Assembly: GCF_004342175.1 (NCBI RefSeq)
Contig: NZ_SMAO01000005.1
Span: 186,001 to 250,000, forward strand
Source: Thiobaca trueperi
GTDB lineage: Bacteria; Pseudomonadota; Gammaproteobacteria; Chromatiales; Chromatiaceae
DNA: 64,000 bases
Direction: 5' to 3'
The notes below the pieces were generated by a model. It had not been told where the DNA came from. It worked only from the letters and a program-made list of their open reading frames with translations, and searched no databases. A program made the position numbers and the translations under genes. The number at the start of each line of letters is the position of its first letter. Position 1 is the first letter of the stretch. Shown piece after piece: positions 10,654 through 28,139 of the stretch.

Positions 10654-11348
10654 TGGCTCATTTATCCAAGCGCGTGCGCGCGATCCGTGAGCGGGTCGAA
10701 GCCAGCAAGTCATATCCCGCCGAAGAGGCGTTTGCCCTGCTCAAGGATCTGTCCAGCGTCAAGTTTGCCGAAAGTATCGACGTGGCGGTCAATCTGGGCG
10801 TCGATCCCCGCAAATCGGATCAGGTCGTGCGCGGCTCGACCGTGCTGCCGCATGGCATCGGCAAGACCGTGCGCGTCGCCGTTTTCGCGCAGGGCGCAGC
10901 GGCTGATGCGGCGACTGCCGCCGGTGCGGATCGGGTCGGATTCGACGATCTCGCCGAAGACATCAAGGCCGGTCAGATGGATTTCGACGTGGTCATCGCC
11001 TCGCCGGACGCCATGCGTCTCGTCGGTCAGCTCGGCAAGGTGCTGGGTCCGCGCGGGCTCATGCCGAACCCCAAGGTCGGCACCGTGACCCCGGACGTGG
11101 CTGAAGCCGTGCGCAATGCCAAGGCGGGTCAGGTGCGCTATCGCACCGACAAGGCCGGCATCATCCATTGCCCGCTGGGCAAGGTCGATTTCGAGCCGGT
11201 GAACCTGCGCGAGAATCTGGAGGCGCTGCTGGCCAACCTCATGCGGTTGAAGCCGAGCAGCTCCAAGGGCATCTATCTGCAGAAGGTCACGGTCTCCAGC
11301 ACCATGGGGCCGGGTCTGACAGTCGATCATTCCGGGTTGAGTTTTTGA
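10653..11348 (+). CDS. rplA: 50S ribosomal protein L1
   Basis: 231 residues, full length; forms the L1 stalk near the ribosomal E site and in E. coli also represses its own L11-L1 operon. Recognisable segments include [36 protein letters not shown] and [17 protein letters not shown] 10653 overlaps the rplK stop. Confidence 0.97.
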   Translation: MAHLSKRVRAIRERVEASKSYPAEEAFALLKDLSSVKFAESIDVAVNLGVDPRKSDQVVRGSTVLPHGIGKTVRVAVFAQGAAADAATAAGADRVGFDDLAEDIKAGQMDFDVVIASPDAMRLVGQLGKVLGPRGLMPNPKVGTVTPDVAEAVRNAKAGQVRYRTDKAGIIHCPLGKVDFEPVNLRENLEALLANLMRLKPSSSKGIYLQKVTVSSTMGPGLTVDHSGLSF

Positions 11349-11623
11349 TTCAGGCAGCCGGCGCCTGAGCGTCGGCTGTCTGGGGTTTCTTTGAGGTCTC
11401 GGCAACCGCTGGAGACCGTCAAAGACCGCAGGTGTCCCGGTGTCCGTCAGGGAGACGGCAATGGGGCTTAATGCGCGCAGCGCCTGCGCAGACGGTGCTC
11501 CCGAGTCAGGTTGTTTGCTGATGACGGCGCACGTTTCTGGTGTTTTGCAGTGGGTTGCCGGATGCGACCGCTGCCAACGCCGCCCGGCTCCGGTCGGGTT
11601 ATCACGTTAGTGAGGTGACGACA
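11349..11623 (+). promoter_or_regulatory. rplA-rplJ spacer, probable L10 leader
   Basis: 275-bp non-coding spacer before rplJ. In enterobacteria this interval carries a promoter and the autoregulatory site for the L10-L12 complex. The stretch around 11560-11605 is rich in short complementary runs (CCGGTCGGG with CCGCCCGG), but I could not fit it to the Rfam L10-leader model by eye. Role assigned from position only. Confidence 0.4.
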
Positions 11624-12151
11624 GTGGCGCTGAATTTTGCGCAAAAAGAAGCAATCGTCGCCGAAGTCGCGGAAGTCGCGAAGAGCGCCTATTCGGCCAT
11701 CGGTGCCGAATATCGGGGTTTGACCGTGGAAAAACTGACCAAGCTGCGCGTGGAAGCACGCAAAGCGGGTGTCTATGTCCGCGTGGTCAAGAATACCCTG
11801 GCGCGGCGTGCGCTGGAAGGCACGGATTTCGCGTGCATGCAGGATGGGCTCACCGGCCCGCTGATCCTTGCATTCTCGCAGACCGATCCGGGCTCAGCAG
11901 CGCGTGTCTTTGAAGCCTTTGCCAAGGAAAATGACAAATTCCAGGTGCGCATCATCGCCCTGGGCGGCAAGCTGCTTGATCCTTCGGAGATTGGCAATCT
12001 CGCCAAGATGCCGACTTACGATCAGGCGATCAGTCTGCTGATGTCTGTCATGAAAGCCCCCGTGCAAAAGCTCGCAGCGACCATCAACGAAGTGCCGGGC
12101 AAACTGGTCCGCACCCTCGCCGCGGTTCGCGATGCCAAAGAGGCCGCCTGA
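11624..12151 (+). CDS. rplJ: 50S ribosomal protein L10
   Basis: 175 residues; anchors L7/L12 dimers to the ribosome. The GTG at 11624 is chosen because it gives the family start VALNFAQKEAIVAEV and has GAGGTG about 8 nt upstream; a longer frame back to 11540 lacks any L10-like sequence. Conserved segments: GAEYRGLTVEKLTKLR, VVKNTLARRAL, and a C-terminal helix LVRTLAAVRDAKEAA for L12 binding. Followed by rplL after 61 bp. Confidence 0.95.
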   Translation: MALNFAQKEAIVAEVAEVAKSAYSAIGAEYRGLTVEKLTKLRVEARKAGVYVRVVKNTLARRALEGTDFACMQDGLTGPLILAFSQTDPGSAARVFEAFAKENDKFQVRIIALGGKLLDPSEIGNLAKMPTYDQAISLLMSVMKAPVQKLAATINEVPGKLVRTLAAVRDAKEAA

Positions 12152-12212
12152 ACGGCGTCTTCGATTCATCAGCAAATCCGATTAACAGTATTCAGACCCT
12201 GAGGAGAAATCC

Positions 12213-12590
12213 ATGGCCGTTTCGACAGACGAGATTCTCGAAGCGATTGGCAACATGACCGTGCTTGAGGTCGTTGACCTCATCAAGGCAATGGAAGACA
12301 AGTTTGGCGTGACCGCCGCTGCCGCCGTTGTGGCCGCTGCGCCCGGTGCCGGTGCGGAAGCCGCCGTTGTCGAAGAACAGACCGAGTTCGACGTGATCCT
12401 GGCCTCCTTCGGCGCCAACAAGGTTGGTGTCATCAAGGCCGTGCGCAGCCTGACTGGACTGGGCCTGAAGGAAGCGAAGGACGCCGTCGAAGGCGCCCCG
12501 ACCACCCTGAAGGAAGCCGTGTCCAAGGCCGAGGCCGAGGCCGCCAAGAAAGAACTCGAAGAGGCGGGCGCCACGGTCGAAATCAAGTAA
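12213..12590 (+). CDS. rplL: 50S ribosomal protein L7/L12
   Basis: 125 residues, acidic; forms the flexible stalk that recruits translational GTPases. N-terminal dimerisation helices ([28 protein letters not shown]), an Ala/Val-rich hinge (about residues 36-55) and a C-terminal domain with [23 protein letters not shown] 12213 is preceded by GAGGAGAAA. Confidence 0.98.
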   Translation: MAVSTDEILEAIGNMTVLEVVDLIKAMEDKFGVTAAAAVVAAAPGAGAEAAVVEEQTEFDVILASFGANKVGVIKAVRSLTGLGLKEAKDAVEGAPTTLKEAVSKAEAEAAKKELEEAGATVEIK

Positions 12591-12628
12591 CGGCGCATTG
12601 CGTCGCTCTTGTTTCGACCAAGCGTGCG

Positions 12629-12657
12629 GGCTGGCGGCGATGAGCCGCCGGCCTTTT
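12629..12657 (+). terminator. Attenuator hairpin between rplL and rpoB
   Basis: GGCTGGCGGC (12629-12638), loop GATGA, GCCGCCGGCC (12644-12653): a 10-bp stem with one G-T pair, followed by TTTT. It occupies the place of the rplL-rpoB attenuator known in E. coli, which lets only part of the ribosomal transcripts reach rpoBC. Confidence 0.75.
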
Positions 12658-12821
12658 CCCGTTGGATCCAGACCGTCCGGCGGTCTTTCGTGTCCTGAAC
12701 CCAATGCTGAATCCGGCGCTGCTCACGCCATTGGTTTGATGCCCGTTCTTTGCCATTCGCAATCCGCACCAGCGTTCACGCCCCGTCAGGGATCCCAGCA
12801 AGCACTTCGAGGGAAGGCATA

Positions 12822-16994
<4,173 letters not shown>

Positions 16995-17013
16995 AGCGGC
17001 GTATTCCAGTCAA

Positions 17014-17076
17014 TAGACAGGATTAACAGGATTTCGCAGGATTGACAGGCTCGATGAAATGATGCTGTCAGTCCTG
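17014..17076. repeat. Dispersed intergenic repeat, GACAGGATT family, copy 2
   Basis: In the rpoB-rpoC spacer. TAGACAGGATTAACAGGATT (17014-17033) is followed by CAGGATTGACAG (17037-17048), which can pair with CTGTCAGTCCTG (17065-17076) with one mismatch. It shares the repeated ACAGGATT unit with copies at 4381 and 41892. It is transcribed as part of the rpoBC mRNA. Confidence 0.7.
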
Positions 17077-17169
17077 AAGTGTTCTGTCAGTCCGGTCTGT
17101 TTTCCTGAACCCGACCGACGAATTTAGGGCTAACGCTTAGCCAGTTATCCCGAGCAGGAGATTAAGGTC

Positions 17170-20100
17170 TTGAAAGATCTATTGAAAATCATCAAGCAGC
17201 AGGGTCAGGCACTCGAATTCGACGCGATCAGGATCGGACTCGCCTCACCCGAGATGATCCGTTCCTGGTCCTTTGGCGAGGTCAAGAAGCCCGAGACCAT
17301 CAACTATCGCACCTTCAAGCCGGAGCGCGACGGGCTCTTCTGCGCCAAGATCTTTGGCCCCATCACCGACTACGAGTGCATCTGCGGCAAGTACAAGCGG
17401 CTCAAGCATCGCGGCGTGGTGTGCGAGAAATGCGGCGTCGAGGTGACGCTGGCTAAGGTCCGGCGCGAGCGCATGGGTCATATCGACCTCGCCAGTCCGG
17501 TCGCCCACATCTGGTTCCTCAAGTCGCTGCCGTCGCGCATCGGGCTGCTGCTCGACATGACCCTGCGCGACATCGAGCGCATTCTTTATTTCGAGTCCTT
17601 CGTGGTCATTGATCCGGGTATGGTGCCGGATCTGGAGCGCGGCCAGTTGCTCAATGACGAGCAGTATCTGGACGTGCTGGAGGCCAACGGCGACGAATTC
17701 GACGCCCGAATGGGTGCCGAGGCGGTCTATGAGCTGCTGCGCACCATCGACATCGCCGCCGAAATCCGGCGCATGCGTGAGGAGATCGAAAGCACCAACT
17801 CCGAGACCAAGATCAAGAAATTCGCCAAGCGGCTCAAGCTGATGGAGTCGCTGCTCGCGTCCGGCAACCGGCCCGAGTGGATGATCCTGACCGTGCTGCC
17901 GGTGCTGCCGCCCGAGCTGCGCCCGCTGGTGCCGCTGGATGGCGGGCGTTTCGCGACCTCCGACCTGAACGACCTCTACCGGCGGGTCATCAACCGCAAC
18001 AATCGCCTGAAGCGTCTGCTGGATCTGGTCGCGCCCGACATCATCGTGCGCAACGAAAAGCGCATGCTCCAGGAATCGGTCGATGCCCTGCTCGACAACG
18101 GTCGGCGCGGTCGCGCCATCACCGGCACCAACAAGCGTCCGCTCAAGTCGCTGGCCGACATGATCAAGGGCAAGCAGGGCCGTTTCCGGCAGAATCTGCT
18201 TGGCAAGCGTGTCGATTACTCGGGCCGTTCGGTCATCGTGGTTGGCCCGACCCTGATGCTGCATCAGTGCGGTCTGCCCAAGCGCATGGCGCTGGAACTC
18301 TTCAAGCCCTTCATCTTCAGCAAGCTGCAACTGCGGGGACTGGCGGCGACCATCAAGGCGGCCAAGAAGATGGTCGAGCGCGGCACCCCCGAGGTGTGGG
18401 ACATCCTCGAAGAGGTCATCCGCGAGCATCCGGTCATGCTCAACCGTGCGCCGACCCTGCATCGTCTCGGTATCCAGGCATTCGAGCCGGTGCTGATCGA
18501 GGGCAAGGCGATCCAGCTCCATCCCTTGGTCTGTACCGCCTTCAACGCTGACTTCGACGGCGACCAGATGGCGGTGCATGTGCCACTGTCGCTGGAGGCG
18601 CAGCTCGAAGCCCGCGCCCTGATGATGGCGTCCAATAATATTCTCTCGCCGGCCAATGGTGAGCCCATCATCGTGCCCTCGCAGGACGTGGTGCTGGGTC
18701 TCTATTACATGACCCGCGAGCGCGTGAATGCAAAAGGCGAGGGCAGTGTCTTCGCCAATATCGACGAGGCGCGCCGGGCCTATGAGACGGGTCACGCCGA
18801 TCTGCATGCACGTTGCAAGGTCCGTCTGCGTGAGGTCATCAAGGGCAAAGATGGCGAGATGCGCGAAATCGTCAGCATCAAGAACACCACGCTGGGACGT
18901 GCGCTGGTCTTCGCCATCGTTCCGGACGGTCTGCCGTTCGATCTGGTCGATCGCCCGATGGGCAAGAAGCAGATCTCGCTCCTGATCAACACCTGTTATC
19001 GCCGACTGGGGCTCAAGGACACGGTTGTCTTCGCCGACCAGGTGATGTATCTCGGTTTCCGCATGGCGACTCGCTCCGGGGTCTCGATCGGACTGGAAGA
19101 CATGGAAGTGCCGCGCGACGAGAACGATCCCAAGATGGACAAGGGTGCGCTGCTGGCCGGCGCCGAGGCCGAGGTCAAGGAAATCCAGCAGCAGTATGCC
19201 TCGGGTCTGGTGACCAATGGCGAGCGCTATAACAAGGTGGTTGATATCTGGTCGCGCACCAACGATCAGGTCGCCAAGGCGATGATGGCCAAGCTCGGCG
19301 GCGAGTCTGCCGAGTCCAACCCGGTGTTCGAGGCGCAGCGTCTGGTGGCCGAATATCGCCAGGGTGTCTATAGCGCCGACGATGCGTCCGCAACCGCAAG
19401 CGCGCGGCCACTCTTCGATGCCTGGCAGACGAGCATCCAGGAAGCCGGTGCACAGCTTGCCAGCGGTGACCTGGATCTGGCGGCCTTCCAGGAGACGAAC
19501 GACTCACTCCTGGCCGAATACCGGCCACAGGTCGCGGCGCTGGTCGAACTCGATCAGATTCAGGGACCGGAGCTGAAAGAGCGGGTGGCGACTGGACTCA
19601 AGGATGTCAAAAAGCGGGTGGCCCGTCAGCGCAAGCAGGACTCCTTCAACTCCATCTATATGATGGCCAACTCCGGTGCCCGTGGCTCCGCCCAGCAGAT
19701 CCGCCAGCTCGCCGGCATGCGCGGGCTCATGGCGAAGCCGGACGGCTCCATCATCGAGACCCCGATCACCGCGAATTTCCGCGAAGGTCTGAACGTCATC
19801 CAGTACTTCATCTCCACCCACGGCGCACGTAAAGGTCTGGCTGATACCGCGCTCAAGACCGCCAACTCGGGTTATCTGACCCGCCGTCTGGTGGACGTGG
19901 CGCAGGACATGGTGGTGCTCGAAGAGGACTGCGGGACCGAGCAGGGTCTGCTCATCTCGCCGGTCATTGAGGGCGGCGACGTGGTCGAACCGTTGCGCGA
20001 GCGGATTCTGGGCCGGGTGGCGGCGGTGGATATCTACCGTCCGGGCACCGACGATCTGGTCTGTCCGGCCGGCACCCTCTTCGACGAGGCCTGGGTCGCG

Positions 20101-21702
20101 CGTTTTGAGGTGATCGGCATCGACCAGGTGCGGGTGCGTTCGCCCATTACCTGCGAGTCGCGGCTTGGTGTCTGCGCCCAATGCTACGGGCGCGATCTGG
20201 CGCGCGGCCATCGGGTCAACATGGGCGAGGCGGTCGGTGTCATCGCCGCGCAGTCGATCGGCGAGCCGGGCACCCAGCTCACCATGCGCACCTTCCATAT
20301 CGGTGGCGCGGCCTCGCGGGCGGCGGCGGTCAACAGCATCGACATCAAGAACGGCGGTTCGGTGCGTCTGCATAACATCAAGACGGTCCGGCATCACTCG
20401 GGCAACCTGGTGGCGGTGTCGCGTTCCGGTGAACTCACCGTGGTCGATGACCGTAACATGGAGAAGGAGCGCTACAAGGTTCCCTATGGCGCGACCCTGC
20501 GGGTGAGCGACGGCGATCAGGTCAAGCCGGGCGATGTGGTGGCAAGCTGGGATCCGCACACCCATCCGGTGGTCACCGAGGTGGCCGGCAAGCTGGAGTT
20601 CGAGGATTTCATTGAGGGTGTGACGGTGCAGGGGCAGGTCGATGATGTGACCGGTCTGACCTCGCTGGTGGTCATCGATCCAAAGCAGCGTCCGGCGGCG
20701 GGCAAGGATCTGCGCCCCATGGTCAAGCTGCTCGACGAGGACGGCAATGAGCTGAACATCGCGGGTACCGATCTGCCGGCGCGCTACGCACTCTCTTCGG
20801 GCGCCATCGTCAGCGTCGCCAATGGCGCCAATGTCGGGGTCGGTGACATCCTGGCGCGTATTCCGCAGGAGTCCTCCAAGACCCGCGACATCACCGGCGG
20901 CCTGCCGCGCGTGGCCGATCTCTTCGAGGCGCGCAAGCCCAAGGAACCGGCGCTGCTGGCCGAGGCGAGCGGCACCATTGCCTTCGGCAAGGACACCAAG
21001 GGCAAGCAGCGGCTCATCATCACCAAAGACGATGGCGAGACGGTCGAGGAGCTCATTCCCAAGTGGCGTCATGTCAACGTCTTCGAGGGCGAGCGCGTGG
21101 AGCGGGGCGAGGTCATCGCCGACGGCGAGCTGGCCTCGCATGACATCCTGCGTCTCAAGGGCGTGACGGCGCTGGCCGAATATCTGGTCAAGGAAATCCA
21201 GGATGTCTACCGCCTGCAGGGCGTGAAGATCAACGACAAGCACATTGAGGTGATCGTGCGTCAGATGCTGCGCAAGGTCGAGATCACCTCCGCTGGCGAT
21301 ACCCGGCTGCTGCGCGGCGAGCAGGTGGAGCACACGGTGCTGCTGGACGAGAATAAACGGGTCATGGCAGAGGGCAAACAGCCCGCACTCTATGAACCGC
21401 TGCTGCTCGGCATCACCAAGGCGTCGCTGGCGACCGAGTCTTTCATCTCCGCCGCCTCCTTCCAGGAGACGACGCGCGTGCTGACCGAAGCCGCCGTGCG
21501 TGGCTCGCTCGACCGTCTCGCCGGGCTGAAGGAAAACGTCATCGTGGGACGCCTGATTCCCGCTGGCACGGGGTTGTCCTATCATCAGGAGCGCCGTCGT
21601 CAGCGTAAACTGGATCTACAAGCGTCCGGCAAGACAGAAATGGCGACGGAAGATCTCGAAGAGGCGCTGAAGAAGGCGCTGAATACATCAGAAGTGGGTT
21701 AG
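17170..21702 (+). CDS. rpoC: DNA-directed RNA polymerase subunit beta'
   Basis: 1510 residues, about 100 longer than E. coli beta' (1407). The N-terminal zinc site [20 protein letters not shown], the catalytic [12 protein letters not shown] and the bridge helix [20 protein letters not shown] are all present, as is the second zinc cluster ([13 protein letters not shown]). The extra length lies in one insertion at about residues 710-820, between AKAMMAKL and SFNSIYMM, an Ala/Glu/Gln-rich segment at the base of the rim helices. The start is TTG 17170, giving [11 protein letters not shown] with GAGCAGGAG upstream. Confidence 0.98.
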   Translation: MKDLLKIIKQQGQALEFDAIRIGLASPEMIRSWSFGEVKKPETINYRTFKPERDGLFCAKIFGPITDYECICGKYKRLKHRGVVCEKCGVEVTLAKVRRERMGHIDLASPVAHIWFLKSLPSRIGLLLDMTLRDIERILYFESFVVIDPGMVPDLERGQLLNDEQYLDVLEANGDEFDARMGAEAVYELLRTIDIAAEIRRMREEIESTNSETKIKKFAKRLKLMESLLASGNRPEWMILTVLPVLPPELRPLVPLDGGRFATSDLNDLYRRVINRNNRLKRLLDLVAPDIIVRNEKRMLQESVDALLDNGRRGRAITGTNKRPLKSLADMIKGKQGRFRQNLLGKRVDYSGRSVIVVGPTLMLHQCGLPKRMALELFKPFIFSKLQLRGLAATIKAAKKMVERGTPEVWDILEEVIREHPVMLNRAPTLHRLGIQAFEPVLIEGKAIQLHPLVCTAFNADFDGDQMAVHVPLSLEAQLEARALMMASNNILSPANGEPIIVPSQDVVLGLYYMTRERVNAKGEGSVFANIDEARRAYETGHADLHARCKVRLREVIKGKDGEMREIVSIKNTTLGRALVFAIVPDGLPFDLVDRPMGKKQISLLINTCYRRLGLKDTVVFADQVMYLGFRMATRSGVSIGLEDMEVPRDENDPKMDKGALLAGAEAEVKEIQQQYASGLVTNGERYNKVVDIWSRTNDQVAKAMMAKLGGESAESNPVFEAQRLVAEYRQGVYSADDASATASARPLFDAWQTSIQEAGAQLASGDLDLAAFQETNDSLLAEYRPQVAALVELDQIQGPELKERVATGLKDVKKRVARQRKQDSFNSIYMMANSGARGSAQQIRQLAGMRGLMAKPDGSIIETPITANFREGLNVIQYFISTHGARKGLADTALKTANSGYLTRRLVDVAQDMVVLEEDCGTEQGLLISPVIEGGDVVEPLRERILGRVAAVDIYRPGTDDLVCPAGTLFDEAWVARFEVIGIDQVRVRSPITCESRLGVCAQCYGRDLARGHRVNMGEAVGVIAAQSIGEPGTQLTMRTFHIGGAASRAAAVNSIDIKNGGSVRLHNIKTVRHHSGNLVAVSRSGELTVVDDRNMEKERYKVPYGATLRVSDGDQVKPGDVVASWDPHTHPVVTEVAGKLEFEDFIEGVTVQGQVDDVTGLTSLVVIDPKQRPAAGKDLRPMVKLLDEDGNELNIAGTDLPARYALSSGAIVSVANGANVGVGDILARIPQESSKTRDITGGLPRVADLFEARKPKEPALLAEASGTIAFGKDTKGKQRLIITKDDGETVEELIPKWRHVNVFEGERVERGEVIADGELASHDILRLKGVTALAEYLVKEIQDVYRLQGVKINDKHIEVIVRQMLRKVEITSAGDTRLLRGEQVEHTVLLDENKRVMAEGKQPALYEPLLLGITKASLATESFISAASFQETTRVLTEAAVRGSLDRLAGLKENVIVGRLIPAGTGLSYHQERRRQRKLDLQASGKTEMATEDLEEALKKALNTSEVG

Positions 21703-21735
21703 GCTCGACCGACATCCTGTTGCCCTTACTGCGGG

Positions 21736-21764
21736 TTGACAGGGTTCGTCTTGCTCCCTATACT
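21736..21764 (+). promoter_or_regulatory. Sigma70 promoter for the str operon
   Basis: A consensus TTGACA at 21736-21741, 17-bp spacer, TATACT at 21759-21764. It lies in the 271-bp rpoC-rpsL spacer and would start transcription near 21771, leaving a leader of about 200 nt before rpsL. Confidence 0.85.
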
Positions 21765-21776
21765 GCTCTGTCTCAG

Positions 21777-21800
21777 CCAGCCGGCCTTCATGCCGGCTGG
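21777..21800 (+). terminator. Strong hairpin at the very start of the str-operon leader
   Basis: CCAGCCGGC (21777-21785), six-base loop, GCCGGCTGG (21792-21800): a perfect 9-bp stem followed by TCTCATTTTC. Placed a few bases after the expected start of the str promoter, it could stop readthrough from rpoC, attenuate the str transcript, or protect its 5' end. Confidence 0.5.
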
Positions 21801-21973
21801 TCTCATTTTCTTAAACATCCGGTTCCTTGGTCTGGGCAAATCCGCCCGGTCCCCGAGTTGATCGACTGCATTCGTGCGTGAGTGCTGGCGCAGGTGTCGC
21901 TGGCTGGTTCTCGTACAGGTATCGTTTGACTCTTGTGATTCATGGCGCGAGGGCGCCGCTGGAGACTGATTGC

Positions 21974-22348
21974 ATGGCAACGATCAACCAACTCGTCCGG
22001 AAGCCCCGCAAGCGGAACGTGGCGAAGACCAATGTGCCTGCCCTGGAGGCATGTCCGCAGCGTCGCGGCGTCTGTACGCGCGTCTATACCACCACTCCGA
22101 AGAAGCCGAACTCGGCTCTGCGGAAAGTCGCCCGTGTGCGTCTGACCAATGGCTTTGAGGTCGCCTCCTACATCGGTGGTGAGGGGCATAACCTCCAGGA
22201 GCACTCGGTGGTGCTGATCCGTGGTGGGCGCGTCAAGGACTTGCCGGGCGTGCGTTATCACACAATTCGCGGCACGCTGGATACTTCGGGTGTCGAGAAG
22301 CGGCGTCAGGGTCGTTCCAAGTACGGCGCCAAGCGTCCGAAGAAATAA
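21974..22348 (+). CDS. rpsL: 30S ribosomal protein S12
   Basis: 124 residues, full length. ATG 21974 gives [20 protein letters not shown]. The decoding-site loops are wild type: [13 protein letters not shown] (Lys at the usual streptomycin-resistance position) and [14 protein letters not shown]. First gene of the str cluster rpsL-rpsG-fusA-tuf. Confidence 0.98.
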   Translation: MATINQLVRKPRKRNVAKTNVPALEACPQRRGVCTRVYTTTPKKPNSALRKVARVRLTNGFEVASYIGGEGHNLQEHSVVLIRGGRVKDLPGVRYHTIRGTLDTSGVEKRRQGRSKYGAKRPKK

Positions 22349-22395
22349 TTGTGCGCTTGAAGCGATCAAGCGCCAAATTCAGGTTGGAGTCTTAG

Positions 22396-22869
<474 letters not shown>

Positions 22870-22912
22870 TTTTTGGTTCAGCGTTCTTTAGTTTCACAGG
22901 GCGGATTCAGTC

Positions 22913-25009
22913 GTGGCACGTAGCACACCAATCGAGCGGTATCGCAACCTTGGCATCATGGCGCACATTGATGCCGGGAAGACCACTACGACGGAGCGTA
23001 TCCTGTTCTACACAGGCGTTTCCCATAAGATTGGCGAAGTGCACGATGGCGCGGCCACCATGGACTGGATGGAGCAGGAGCAGGAGCGTGGGATTACCAT
23101 CACCTCCGCAGCGACCACCTGTTTCTGGAAAGGCATGAGCCGCCAGCGTCCTGAGCATCGCATCAATATCATCGACACCCCCGGCCACGTCGATTTCACA
23201 ATCGAAGTGGAGCGCTCGCTGCGGGTGCTGGATGGTGCCTGCGCGGTCTTCTGTGCCGTGGGCGGAGTCGAGCCGCAGTCCGAGACCGTCTGGCGTCAGG
23301 CTGACAAGTACGGTGTTCCCCGTCTGGCGTTCGTCAATAAGATGGACCGCATGGGGGCCAACTTCTTCCGTGTCGTGCAGCAGGTCAAGGATCGGCTTGG
23401 CGGCAATGCTGTGCCCATTCAGGTGCCGATCGGCGCCGAAGAGGATTTCAAGGGTGTCGTCGATCTGATCCAGATGAAGGCTGTCTACTGGGACGAAGCC
23501 TCGCGCGGCATGGAGTACGAATTACGCGATATTCCGGCAGATCTCCTCGATCTTTGTGAGGAATGGCGCGAGAAGATGGTCGAGGCGGCGGCTGAGGCCA
23601 ATGAAGCCTTCATGGAGAAATACCTTGAGGGTGAGTCGCTGACCGAAGACGAGATCAAGACCGGTCTGCGTGCGCGTACCCTCAAGAGCGAAATTGTCCC
23701 CATGATGTGCGGGTCAGCGTTCAAGAACAAGGGCGTGCAGGCCATGCTCGACGCCGTCATCGATTACATGCCGTCGCCGGTGGACGTGACCGCCATCAAG
23801 GGTATTCTGGACGATAAGGATGAGACCGAGGCCGAGCGGCCTGCATCCGATGATGTGCCTTTTGCTGCGTTGGCGTTCAAGATTGCGACCGACCCCTTTG
23901 TCGGAACCCTGACCTTTTTCCGGGTCTATTCTGGCGTGCTGAAATCGGGCGATACACTCTATAACCCGGTCAAATGTCGGAAAGAGCGCATCGGGCGTAT
24001 TTTGCAGATGCATGCGAATGAGCGTCAGGAAATCAAAGAGGTCCATGCTGGCGATATCGCCGCAGCGGTCGGTCTGAAGGATGTCACCACTGGTGACACC
24101 CTCTGCGATCTGAATAACATCATCACGCTTGAACGTATGGAGTTCCCCGAGCCGGTCATTTCGGTGGCGGTCGAGCCCAAGACCAAGAGCGACCAGGAAA
24201 AGATGGGCATTGCGCTTTCAAAGCTGGCCCAGGAAGACCCTTCGTTCCGTGTGCATACCGACGAAGAGTCGGGGCAGACCATCATTTCCGGCATGGGCGA
24301 GCTGCATCTGGAAATCATCGTTGATCGCATGCGTCGCGAGTTCAAGGTCGAGGCCAATGTGGGCGCGCCCCAGGTCAGCTATCGCGAGACCATTCGCTCG
24401 ACGGTGCAGCAGGAAACCAAGTTCGCCCGTCAGTCCGGTGGTCGCGGTCAGTATGGTCATGTCTATATCAAGGTCGAGCCGCAGGAAGCGGGTGTCGGCT
24501 ATGAATTCGTCAATGGCATCGTCGGCGGTACCGTGCCGAAGGAATATATTCCGGCAGTGGATAAAGGCATTCAGGAAGCCATGAAAAATGGTATCCTGGC
24601 CGGCTTCCCGATGGTGGATATCAAGGTCACGCTCTACGACGGCTCCTATCACGAAGTCGATTCGAGCGAAATGGCTTTCAAGATCGCAGGCTCCATGGCG
24701 ATCAAGGAGGCGGCGGCCAAGGCGCGGCCCGTGTTGCTGGAACCCATCATGAAGGTCGAGGTCGTGACGCCCGAGGTGAATATGGGCGATGTCATGGGCG
24801 ATCTGAACAGTCGGCGCGGCATGATCCATGGAATGGAAGATGCGCCGTCCGGCAAGGTCATTCGTGCCGAGGTTCCGCTGTCGGAGATGTTCGGTTATGC
24901 AACCGACCTCCGGTCGGCGACTCAGGGTCGCGCGACCTACAGCATGGAGTTCAGCAAATACAACGAGGTGCCCGCCAGCATTGCCGAAGCGGTCTCCAAG
25001 AAACAGTAA
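22913..25009 (+). CDS. fusA: Elongation factor G
   Basis: 698-residue translational GTPase that drives translocation. P-loop [10 protein letters not shown] (residues 17-26), [16 protein letters not shown] and NKMDR G-motifs are present, then domains II-V including [14 protein letters not shown] and [10 protein letters not shown]. The start is GTG 22913, giving [18 protein letters not shown]. Third gene of the str cluster, 43 bp after rpsG and 19 bp before tuf. Confidence 0.98.
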   Translation: MARSTPIERYRNLGIMAHIDAGKTTTTERILFYTGVSHKIGEVHDGAATMDWMEQEQERGITITSAATTCFWKGMSRQRPEHRINIIDTPGHVDFTIEVERSLRVLDGACAVFCAVGGVEPQSETVWRQADKYGVPRLAFVNKMDRMGANFFRVVQQVKDRLGGNAVPIQVPIGAEEDFKGVVDLIQMKAVYWDEASRGMEYELRDIPADLLDLCEEWREKMVEAAAEANEAFMEKYLEGESLTEDEIKTGLRARTLKSEIVPMMCGSAFKNKGVQAMLDAVIDYMPSPVDVTAIKGILDDKDETEAERPASDDVPFAALAFKIATDPFVGTLTFFRVYSGVLKSGDTLYNPVKCRKERIGRILQMHANERQEIKEVHAGDIAAAVGLKDVTTGDTLCDLNNIITLERMEFPEPVISVAVEPKTKSDQEKMGIALSKLAQEDPSFRVHTDEESGQTIISGMGELHLEIIVDRMRREFKVEANVGAPQVSYRETIRSTVQQETKFARQSGGRGQYGHVYIKVEPQEAGVGYEFVNGIVGGTVPKEYIPAVDKGIQEAMKNGILAGFPMVDIKVTLYDGSYHEVDSSEMAFKIAGSMAIKEAAAKARPVLLEPIMKVEVVTPEVNMGDVMGDLNSRRGMIHGMEDAPSGKVIRAEVPLSEMFGYATDLRSATQGRATYSMEFSKYNEVPASIAEAVSKKQ

Positions 25010-25028
25010 CGATTAGGGGTAGAGCGGG

Positions 25029-26219
<1,191 letters not shown>

Positions 26220-26223
26220 GGAT

Positions 26224-26535
26224 ATGAGCAGTCAAAGAATCCGCATTCGATTGAAGGCGTTCGATCATCGTTTGATCGATCAGTCCGCGCGTGAAATCGT
26301 CGATACCGCCAAGCGCACCGGCGCTCAGGTGCGGGGTCCGGTGCCGCTGCCTTCCAAGAAGGAACGCTTCACGATCCTGGTGTCGCCGCACGTCAACAAA
26401 GACGCGCGCGACCAGTACGAGCTGCGGACACACAAACGCCTGATGGATATCGTCGACCCCACGGACAAGACGGTCGATGCGCTAATGAAACTGGATCTGG
26501 CCGCGGGCGTCGACGTCCAGATCAAGCTGAGCTGA
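26224..26535 (+). CDS. rpsJ: 30S ribosomal protein S10
   Basis: 103 residues, full length; also a NusE-type antitermination factor in E. coli. ATG 26224 gives [20 protein letters not shown], the standard start, with the tuf stop just upstream. The long loop [20 protein letters not shown] is conserved. Begins the S10 cluster with no visible promoter of its own, so it appears to continue from the str operon. Confidence 0.98.
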   Translation: MSSQRIRIRLKAFDHRLIDQSAREIVDTAKRTGAQVRGPVPLPSKKERFTILVSPHVNKDARDQYELRTHKRLMDIVDPTDKTVDALMKLDLAAGVDVQIKLS

Positions 26536-26545
26536 GGACGAGACG

Positions 26546-27196
26546 ATGACGATCGGAGTTATCGGGCGCAAGGCCGGCATGACCCGCCTGTTCCAAGAAG
26601 ACGGAGAGAGTATCCCCGTCACCGTGATCGAAGTGACGCCGAATCGCGTCAGCCAGGTCAAGTCCGCCGAGACCGATGGCTATCGCGCCATTCAGGTCGC
26701 CTTCGGGACGCGCCGCGCCTCGCGTGTGACCAAGCCGATGGCTGGTCATTATGCCAAGGCTGGCGTGGAAGCGGGCGAAGTGCTGCGCGAATTCCGTCTG
26801 GAAGGTGACGAAGGGGCTGAGATTCAGGTTGGTCAGGAGATCACGGTTTCCATCTTTGAGCCCGGCCAGAAAGTTGACGTGCGTGGCGTGACCAAGGGTC
26901 GTGGCTTTACCGGCGCGATTCGTCGGCATCATTTTTCCATGCAGGATGCGACACACGGTAACTCGCGTTCGCACCGCTCGGCGGGTTCGATCGGTCAGAA
27001 TCAGACCCCCGGTCGCGTCTGGAAGGGTAAGAAGATGGCCGGTCACCTGGGCGCTGACAATCGTTGCCAGCAAAACCTTGAGGTCGTGCGCATCGATGCC
27101 GAACGCAACCTCCTGCTGGTCCGTGGCGGTGTGCCGGGACCGACTGGCGGGCGTTTAGTCGTGCTGCCGTCCGTGAAGCAAAAGAACAAAGGCTAA
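26546..27196 (+). CDS. rplC: 50S ribosomal protein L3
   Basis: 216 residues. It starts [20 protein letters not shown] and contains the peptidyl-transferase-proximal loop ([42 protein letters not shown], about residues 128-169) with the Gln that is methylated in E. coli L3. Ten bp after rpsJ. Confidence 0.98.
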   Translation: MTIGVIGRKAGMTRLFQEDGESIPVTVIEVTPNRVSQVKSAETDGYRAIQVAFGTRRASRVTKPMAGHYAKAGVEAGEVLREFRLEGDEGAEIQVGQEITVSIFEPGQKVDVRGVTKGRGFTGAIRRHHFSMQDATHGNSRSHRSAGSIGQNQTPGRVWKGKKMAGHLGADNRCQQNLEVVRIDAERNLLLVRGGVPGPTGGRLVVLPSVKQKNKG

Positions 27197-27202
27197 GCAG
27201 TC

Positions 27203-27814
27203 ATGGAACTCGCCATTCGAAACCACACTGGAGCAGCCAGTGTGCAGGTTTCAGATGCCATCTTTGGCGTCGAATACAAACCCGGCCTGGTGCATCAGGT
27301 GGTAACCGCCTATCTGGCGGGCTCCCGCTCGGGCACCAAGGCGCAGAAAACACGCGCCGAAGTGTCCGGTGGCGGCGCCAAGCCGTGGCGCCAGAAGGGT
27401 ACCGGTCGCGCTCGCGCTGGCAGCTCGCGGAGCCCCATCTGGCGTTCGGGTGGCGTGACCTTCGCTGCCAGACCACGCGATTACAGTCAGAAAGTCAACC
27501 GTAAGATGTATCGTGGCGCGGTGCGTTCGATCCTGTCTGAACTGGTGCGGACCGAGCGTCTGGTCGTGGTGCCTGAGCTGTCTTTGCCGGCACCCAAGAC
27601 GAAGGAGCTCCTGGCGCTGTTGAAGACCTTTGCATTGCAGGATGTCCTGATCCTGACCGATGGTCTGGATGAGTCACTGTACCTGGCGGCCCGTAATCTG
27701 CCGCATGTCGATGTCATGTCGGCTCAGGAAGTCGATCCGGTGAGCATGGTGGCCTTTGACACCCTGCTCGCGACCGAGGCGGCGGTCAAGAAGCTTGAGG
27801 AGCGGTTGGCATGA
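27203..27814 (+). CDS. rplD: 50S ribosomal protein L4
   Basis: 203 residues, the exit-tunnel protein; in E. coli it also represses the S10 operon. Conserved loop with [23 protein letters not shown] (about residues 62-84). Its TGA overlaps the rplW start by four bases (ATGA), so the two are coupled. Confidence 0.98.
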   Translation: MELAIRNHTGAASVQVSDAIFGVEYKPGLVHQVVTAYLAGSRSGTKAQKTRAEVSGGGAKPWRQKGTGRARAGSSRSPIWRSGGVTFAARPRDYSQKVNRKMYRGAVRSILSELVRTERLVVVPELSLPAPKTKELLALLKTFALQDVLILTDGLDESLYLAARNLPHVDVMSAQEVDPVSMVAFDTLLATEAAVKKLEERLA

Positions 27815-28107
27815 ACAATGAGCGTCTCATGAAGGTGCTGCTCGCGCCGGTCATCTCCGAGAAATCGTCCCGGATTGCTGAAGCCTCCGGTCAGTACACT
27901 TTTCGCGTGCTGACGGATGCCACTAAGCGTGAAGTGGCCCGTGCTGTCGAGCTTCTGTTCGAGGTCAAGGTCGATTGCGTTCAGGTGCTCAACGTCAAGG
28001 GCAAGCAGAAGCGCACCGGGCAGCGCCTGGGCAAGCGGCAGGACTGGCGCAAGGCTTATGTGCGCTTGCAGCCCGGTCAAGACATCGACTTCGGCGGCGG
28101 CGCGTGA
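27811..28107 (+). CDS. rplW: 50S ribosomal protein L23
   Basis: 98 residues. Lies by the exit tunnel and docks trigger factor and [16 protein letters not shown] near the start and the loop [21 protein letters not shown] are conserved. ATG 27811 overlaps the rplD stop. Confidence 0.97.
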   Translation: MNNERLMKVLLAPVISEKSSRIAEASGQYTFRVLTDATKREVARAVELLFEVKVDCVQVLNVKGKQKRTGQRLGKRQDWRKAYVRLQPGQDIDFGGGA

Positions 28108-28139
28108 GCGCGGCGGCGGACAGCAACGGATAGACCAAG

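Noticed and set aside
19504-21585. Long open frame (693 codons) antisense to rpoC
   Set aside because: Shadow of a conserved GC-rich gene; no ribosome binding site or protein-like motif. The same holds for 17245-18807.
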